Shown piece after piece: positions 58,098-64,000 of a stretch of DNA of 64,000 nucleotides. Source of the DNA: Labia minor (Eukaryota > Arthropoda > Insecta > Dermaptera > Spongiphoridae); the NCBI GenBank assembly GCA_963082975.1, contig OY720344.1:83440053-83504052 (forward strand). The letters run 5' to 3'. Under the pieces are notes generated by a model. It did no database searches and was not told the DNA's origin. It saw nothing but the letters and a program-made list of their open reading frames with translations. The position numbers were made by a program, and so were the translations under genes. Position 1 is the stretch's first letter; every line of letters starts with the position of its first letter.

Positions 58098-58165
58098 AAA
58101 GTGCCGCTCGGGTGGCTTACTCAACCAGAAGCTTGATATTCGAACCAAACCTGAATTACCATGAG
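58098..58165 (+). other. tRNA-like scrap
   Basis: 'gccgctcgggtggcttactc' followed at tRNA-like distance by 'gatattcgaacc' (box-B-like). No acceptor stem, so probably a SINE head fragment. Confidence 0.3.
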
Positions 58166-58809
58166 GAATTAATTTATTCCTTACTTAGATATTTCTTTTA
58201 CTATATTATCTTATAAATATTACTTGAATGTTAGATTTAAAGAATTGTATTATGTATATGTAAAATTTATATGTAAAATTTGTTATGTTTCGTCGTTAAA
58301 TACTTGATTTGCGTCGATTTTCAATGACTTTTTATAACGTTTTTCTTAACTTCATTTGGAGTCTGTCTCTTTGTCTGTTTGTCTGTTAGCTCTTTTGACA
58401 AATTGAAATCGACTTTTCATCGACTTTTTATTGAGATAGACTTTTGAAAATTTTTATAGATATTTCAATGGATCCCTAGAAGGTATAGAAGAAATATAAT
58501 TGAATTATAATTAATTAATTGTAATTACTTTTAGTAACTAACTCCTTTTGTATTGCTCCGATTAATTTTTTTTCAACGGATTTTGAAACATAAATATTGA
58601 TTTCAGGATAGATTTTCATTTTGAACGTATTTAAAAATATTTCATAGCATTAAAATAAATGATGAATTCTTATAAATCAGTTGTATCGCCACAATGAGGA
58701 GGGGTTTCTTCCCCTCAGATGGTATAGAGAAAATATCTTATTTTTTATACATTGTATATGTCCCCGATAGAAAGGAAACAAAACAATAGAATAACCTTTT
58801 TTTATGAAG
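58166..58809. other. A+T-rich sequence with a (GTCT)n-bearing dispersed repeat
   Basis: 58280-58460 includes 'gagtctgtctctttgtctgt' and 'ctcttttgacaaattgaaat', resembling 16480-16560 and possibly a Helitron-type 5' region. Confidence 0.35.
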
Positions 58810-60060
58810 ACAATATATATCTTATCTTATTATGCTAGCTAAAATTGTATATATATATCTATATATCTATATTTCTTTCTATTTATCTATAACCATTGGT
58901 TCTCAAAAACCGCTCTAACGATTTTTTTCAAATTCACACTAGATATAGTATTTATAAAGAAAAATTGAGTTTTATTGATCACATCTCTTGAAACTTACAG
59001 CTTCATTATTAATTTCTTAATTGAAAATTATATATGGGTGGGACGTCATCAATTTTACTTCAATTAATATTTTTTTTATATTTAAAATATTTTAAAATAA
59101 AATAAATTTCGAAATAAAATTAAAAATATTTATTTTTAATAATATATATATATATATATATATATTTATTAATCTTAATTAATTAATTATTAACAAAATA
59201 AAATACGGTTGGTTGACTCCCGCTTTTTTTTAAATGAATTGTATTAACATTTTTTTATATATTTAAAATATTTTAAAATTCATTATTTAATTTCGAAATA
59301 AAATTAAAAATATTTATTTTTAATAAAATATATATATATTTATTAATCACTCTCAAAAAAAACAAAAACAAAAACAAAAAACATATAATTCTTGCAAAGA
59401 GAGTAAAAATGTCATATTAATAAACTAAATAAATATATCAGTCTAATGGGTAAAGGCACTGTTTTGAATAGTCAACTTAGCAGGATCGAAACCGGCGGAA
59501 AAAATTTTTTTTTTTTTTTTATCTATTATTTTTTAATAAATTACTATTTTATATTTATTTATTCATTGTTCTTTTATTAAATTTAATATTTATTAATATT
59601 ATTTATTATTAATTTATATATGGACAAATGACACTCATATTGAAATTTGACTCCAGCCTTTTTTTTAAAAGATATTGTATTAATATTTTTTTTATATTTA
59701 AAATATTTTAAAATTTTTTATTTAATTTCGAAATAAAATTAAAAATATATATTTTAATAATATTTTATAATTATAAATTACGATATATATTTATCATTCT
59801 TCCAATAAAAAAAAAATATTCATGCACTTAGAAACATATCTAATAATACATATTTATGTATTATTGAGGACCCCAAGTTCCATTCATTTTAATCAGATTG
59901 ATGCAATGATGCAACATTTAATAATTGTAATCAATAATTAAAGAATTGTATATCAGCTCGGTGTCCCAAGTATTAATATTACCAGCCAAACCCAATATAA
60001 TAATGAATTATTTTTTTTTAACTTAATTACCTAGCCGAGGCTCGGGGTCCCGGTATGATC
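58810..60060 (+). repeat. Composite repeat, copy 3 (most complete)
   Basis: From 'tatcttattatgctagctaa' through 'accgctctaacgattttttt', the tRNA-like cassette (59440-59500), the T-run, 'aataaattactattttatat', 'attttaatcagattgatgca', 'aattaaagaattgtatatca' and 'gctcggtgtcccaagtatta', to the terminal hairpin '...gccgaggctcggggtcccgg'. The 'tttcgaaataaaattaaaaa' block occurs three times, so part of this copy is internally duplicated. About 1.25 kb, non-coding. Confidence 0.75.
59440..59500 (+). other. tRNA-like cassette of the composite repeat (copy 3)
   Basis: 'taatgggtaaaggcactgtt' (D-arm/box-A-like) and 'agcaggatcgaaaccggc' (T-arm/box-B-like). The flanks are conserved with copies 1 and 2, but the cassette itself differs. 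Confidence 0.45.
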
Positions 60061-60179
60061 TTAATATATTGTCAGAATTAGATAAATAATGTAGAGAGAA
60101 AAATTATTTAAAAATAGATATTTATTTAAATGAAATAAAATTATTTAATTTACAGAATGAAAATGTCTATAATAATGTC

Positions 60180-60300
60180 TAAACATTTTTTCGAGCGACA
60201 GCTCGGTATTCCAGGTATTAATATTACCAGCCAAACCCAATAATAATGAATCATTTTTTTTAACTTAAGTACCGAGCCGAGGCTCGGGGTCCCGGTACTG
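60180..60300 (+). repeat. Composite repeat, solo GC-rich terminus
   Basis: 'cgagcgacagctcggtattc', 'aatattaccagccaaaccca', 'aacttaagtaccgagccgag' and 'gctcggggtcccggtact', a second copy of the terminus about 120 bp beyond copy 3. Confidence 0.7.
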
Positions 60301-61101
60301 TTTTTATAAAATATACATTTATAAAATCTCATATTAATAAAAATTAATTATTTATAAATATAATATAATAATTATTATTCAATAATAACATTTACTTAAC
60401 ATAAATGCATAAAATCAATTTTGGAAGATTAATATATTTTTTTGTTTTATTAAATTTGTAAATTTTCATATAACTTCATCTTTTCTATTTCTCTTGTTAT
60501 ATTATATAAATTTATCATATTAAAATTGCACTAAAAAGAATAAAATAATATAAATATAAATTTTTTTTATAAAATAACGTTTTTCCAATGGACTAAAAAG
60601 AATAAAATAATTTTTCTATAAGCCTGACAAAGTTTATGGATGAATTGCTTCATATTCAACGAAAAACGTTGGACGCATTTAGTTCTATGCAATTAACTTC
60701 CTTTATAGAGCTATAATTCATATATATATATATATATACTAAGATTCATACCACACTAAAACACTTAATTAACAAGTATTAAACACTATTTCTTCAAATA
60801 TAATCAACCATTTTGGATTTGATTGATAATATGTAAATTTAATAAAAATTCTTTTAAATTTTGATACATACTTTGATATAAGTATATTACAGTGAAAAAT
60901 AATAAAAGATTAATTTCTTAGCTCTTAAACTATCAAATTTATTCCATGATAAAAAAATTTGTCAGTTTATGTGTTTGATAAAATTTTTATTATTACAAAA
61001 ATTTGACTTGATTGTTCATATATAAATTAAACTAAATTAAAGTTCATTGGAAAAATGTTATTTTATAAAAAAATTTTATATGTATATTATTTAATTATAG
61101 C
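60301..61101. other. A+T-rich sequence, one inverted dispersed repeat
   Basis: 60600-60710 is the reverse of the 16480-16610 repeat ('caaagtttatggatgaattg', 'caacgaaaaacgttgg'). Confidence 0.4.
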
Positions 61102-61336
61102 ATTAAAAAAGTTAACTTCGAGGGACCGTGATGCTATTGATGAACTTTTGCTATCAGACGATACGATACGATACCATGATGGTTTTATTAAAGGGATTAT
61201 TTATTTCGATTTGCGTCGTTTCAAATTGTCTTTTCTGTCTCGGTTAACGACGCACAACGAGGCTTTGGCTCATTCTGTTTTTAGTCCAGGGCCTAATATA
61301 ACTAATAGATTGCAAAATTATAATAAAATCATTTAA
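61102..61336 (+). CDS. Coding-like open patch, product unknown
   Basis: After a possible acceptor 'attatag', the frame from about 61102 to the stop at 61334-61336 reads ALKKLTSRDRDAIDELLLSD and continues with FIKGIIYFDLRRFKLSFLSR and NEALAHSVFSPGPNITNRLQ. Codon content is markedly less A+T-biased than the flanks (CGG, GGG, GCT and GAC codons). An upstream ATG at 61055 would add an A+T-driven leader and is probably not real. I cannot assign a family. It could be a terminal host exon or an unrecognised retroelement piece. Confidence 0.3.
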
Positions 61337-61432
61337 AATTTAAAATAAAATTGTTTTAGCCTTATATTACTTTTTAAAAACACTTTAATATTTCATTATC
61401 AATTTAATAATATCTATCTATCTATCTCTAGG

Positions 61433-61940
61433 GATCTAGGGAACTCGAAAGTTCTTGGCCACAGCAACTACATCCCTCCAAGTATTCCTATTCTGAGCTA
61501 CAACCCTCCAGTCCCTATCCTCTTCCATATCTCTCACGTTCCTTCCCACATTATCCACCCACCGCGTCCTTGGTCTTCCAAGCGGACGCTTCTCACTCGG
61601 TCTCCCCTCCATTATATTTTTCGCCATTCTTTCTTCTCCCATTCTAGCCACGTGTCCGCCCTTCGCAACCTTCTCGCTTTTATAATTCTAACTATATCTG
61701 GAGATGCATAGATGTCATGCAATTCCTCGATATGCAATCTCCGCCATTCCCCGGTGTCCTCATCTTTCTTTGGTCCATAAATGCTTCGCAGAATCCTCTC
61801 TCTCTACTCTCGTCACCTAAAGTCATAGATCATGCCTCACACCTATATAATACAACCGACAAAATAATTGTTTTATATATTTTAATTTTTACCCCCTTTG
61901 ATAATAATTTTGACAATAATTTAATAATAAAATTTATTAA
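61433..61940 (-). mobile_element. LINE ORF2 3' end, best copy of the family
   Basis: Minus-strand pieces in N-to-C order: IYKTIILSVVLYRCEA (61875-61830), RILRSIYGPKKDEDTGEWRR (about 61800-61740), IEELHDIYASPDIVRIIKAR and, after a one-base shift, VARMGEERMAKNIMEGR then GRPRTRWVDNVGRNVRDMEE and NRNTWRDVVAVAKNFRVP, ending at the stop (61438-61436). This is the C-terminal tail after the reverse transcriptase of a non-LTR retrotransposon found widely in arthropods. The copy is 5'-truncated, as is usual for LINEs, with two or three small frame breaks. Confidence 0.85.
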
Positions 61941-62657
61941 TATTATGAACATTTTATGAATATATATATATATATATAATAAAATTAATAAATAAACAAA
62001 GAGTAATTTTAATGACAGGTTGTTTTCGTTTAGCATCAGGTGAAACAACGCCATCAATTGTTTTATTTCCTAGTTTATTAAAGATAAGCATCCCATTTAC
62101 TCTAGTAATCTTATTTACAGATTGATTTATGTTGTTTTCCTTATTAAGAATCAATCTTTGAGAAGATAAAACAGATATAATATTATATTTCGAGTTCAAC
62201 ACAACAGGAGATTGATTCTAAAAAGTAATTTGCCTTTCATCTCAAGAAACTTGCTTTTAATTTCAATTCTATTTATTGTTTTACTGATAAAAAAAAACAA
62301 ATTTAATATTTGAATAGATATCCAATAGTTTCGGTGATGAATGAAATATGGATTAATTAAATTTAATCGATCATAAATAAAAAGCGAATGTGAAGAAACA
62401 GATTGCAATATGTTGGAGCGTGTCTTGTTGGTAAACCGGCTGGCCTTTGTGTCTCAATGGTACTCTCTCACTCTCTCTTTCTCTCTGTAGGTTTAATATC
62501 GCAGCACACACCCACAACAACAGTTCAAATGATTCTTTTAATATCTAATTACATTTTAAATGTTTTTTTTATATATATTTTATTTTTGCTTCTTAAAGCT
62601 CTTCTCGTAACTCACTCTTGATATATAAATATACTTACTCTTATATATGAACAGTTA

Positions 62658-62702
<45 letters not shown>

Positions 62703-63607
62703 TTAATAAACATATTAATATTCTTTTTAAATTAATATTTTTTCAAACATATAAGTAAATAAAAAAAAATAAAAAATTTATAAAATGATTCTTGTTTTAC
62801 CGTAATTATTATATAATAAATTATATATATATATTTAAATGATTCACATGTATGTACACTTGTGGAGGCTATCAAAATGAGAGAAAAAATAAAATAATAA
62901 TTTTGTGTTTTGATTTTTTTTTTCATTTAGTGTTTAACATTTAGATCTTGATAACATTTGAAATTAAATAATAAAAATTACTAACATCCTTTTTCCTAAA
63001 AGTGAACGACTAAATTAAGAAAGGAAAAAATTAATGATGGGATTCATACGACCTTCATTTTAAAATTTATTTATCTTTTATATCTATAAAAGGAAAAAAT
63101 AAATGAAAATCTCTTTTTTTATTTGAAAGAGACAATATTAAAAATTTAATAGATGGTTTTTTGTTTTTAATGTTATTGTTCGTTTTTTATTTGTGAAATA
63201 GCTAGCTGTTGGAACTTTAGTTTTAATATGAAATATAAAACGAGACGAAAAAAGTAAATTAGTTTATTATTTTTAAAGTAAAAAATAATAAATTATAATG
63301 AAGAGTGTAGATTAAAGATATATAACGTATGGAATTATTGAATTTGTTGATCAAGGTTCAAAACTTAACAAGTTCACAAAAAATGTAATTTAAAATAACG
63401 ATAGTATTTATTGTGAAGGTATCAAAATAAATATATGTGTAAAATAGTTTTAATATTAAGTGTTTGTATTCAAGAAATTTTCCACAACGTCAGAATTTAT
63501 TTTAAAAATAACTTACAAAAATTTGTAAAATTATGAATCATTTTTAGTCTTTTATTTTTATTTTTTCAATATATACAATTTAATATCTACAATTGAAAAA
63601 AAATAAA
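61941..63607. other. A+T-rich sequence, one more complex patch
   Basis: 62400-62530 ('gttggtaaaccggctggcct', (TCTC)n, 'ctgtaggtttaatatcgcag') is less A+T-rich but has no credible frame. (TA)n at about 62659-62693. Nothing else recognised. Confidence 0.4.
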
Positions 63608-64000
63608 AAATAAGTTGACCTGTGGCCAGGTCCGAACCTACCGACGGTTTGAAATAAATTAATTTCCAGCTACAGAAACAATTTCAAATAATTTTCATAT
63701 ATCTATTAATGTAATAAAAAACAGATAGGCATATAACATAAATATTTTTAATTTTATTTTATTTATAATATATATGCAAGACCAGGCTGTGACGTCATGA
63801 ATGGCTGGGTGACGTCATATAATTTTAAATCAAGAAAAAACTAATAAATATGATTTTTTTCGAGGATTAAACCAATACAAAATGCATGATTCGTGGTGAT
63901 ATATAAAAAAATCTCCTTTGGTGTGAAAATAACCCTTTCCTTCCTATCGTCGATCGCTAATACTACCACTTCCGGTTTCCGGAATTGCACCAAAAGTTGA
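63608..64000. repeat. Dispersed repeat with paired CRE palindromes, cut by window end
   Basis: Near-identical to 37694-38101, with a few substitutions and one deletion of about 15-20 bp. TGACGTCA palindromes are at 63790-63797 and 63810-63817, with the same 20-bp spacing as in the other copy. It continues past the window. Confidence 0.8.

Noticed and set aside
61055-61101. Start of the coding-like patch at the ATG at 61055
   Set aside because: The leader residues (LFYKKILYVYYLII) follow from A+T-rich DNA; the composition changes only after the ATTATAG at about 61095-61101.
62403-62621. 72-codon plus-strand frame (MQYVGACLVGKPAGLCVSMV...)
   Set aside because: It runs through a (TCTC)n tract and then A+T-rich sequence, with no recognisable domain.

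Overview
This window looks like metazoan nuclear DNA, most likely from an arthropod. It is very A+T-rich (roughly four-fifths by eye), has almost no long reading frames, and is packed with small transposon remnants. The arthropod inference rests on three things: a Ty3/Gypsy gag with a SAP-like N-terminus of a kind I associate with arthropod genomes, LINE 3' ends typical of arthropods, and an exon resembling arthropod dual oxidase (Duox). A narrower placement is not supported.

Host genes are sparse. The one confident host coding feature is an 84-nt Duox exon on the minus strand at 26167-26250, flanked by good splice sites. Weaker candidates are a GC-rich island at 44344-44585 (first exon or promoter, with a perfect CRE palindrome), a possible exon at 17358-17443, a coding-like patch at 61102-61336 and a possible terminal exon at 48241. 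The surrounding DNA therefore reads as long introns or intergenic sequence.

The largest structured feature is a young, non-autonomous Ty3/Gypsy LTR retrotransposon on the minus strand at 4074-8367. It has two apparently identical 832-bp LTRs, a 4-bp target duplication, a tRNA-Lys-type primer-binding site that has been tandemly amplified, a polypurine tract, and one open gag-protease frame with no room for pol. It is inserted in an older dispersed repeat whose empty site survives in a paralogue near 40.44 kb.

The rest is a patchwork of small elements. There is a ~1 kb Helitron (458-1484) with a LINE scrap inside it, and a second Helitron 3' end (51145-51219). There are five copies of a tRNA-derived SINE and six scraps of one LINE family. 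hAT elements include four with clear ends, three of them with 8-bp target duplications. Mariner fragments are present, along with a TA-flanked mariner MITE and a second TIR MITE. A composite repeat carries a variable tRNA-like cassette, and a five-copy repeat carries a (TG)n tract. Near 30.7 kb there is a Penelope-type hammerhead ribozyme motif. Several tandem or foldback inverted repeats are also present. Long stretches between these show only A+T-rich sequence and TA microsatellites.
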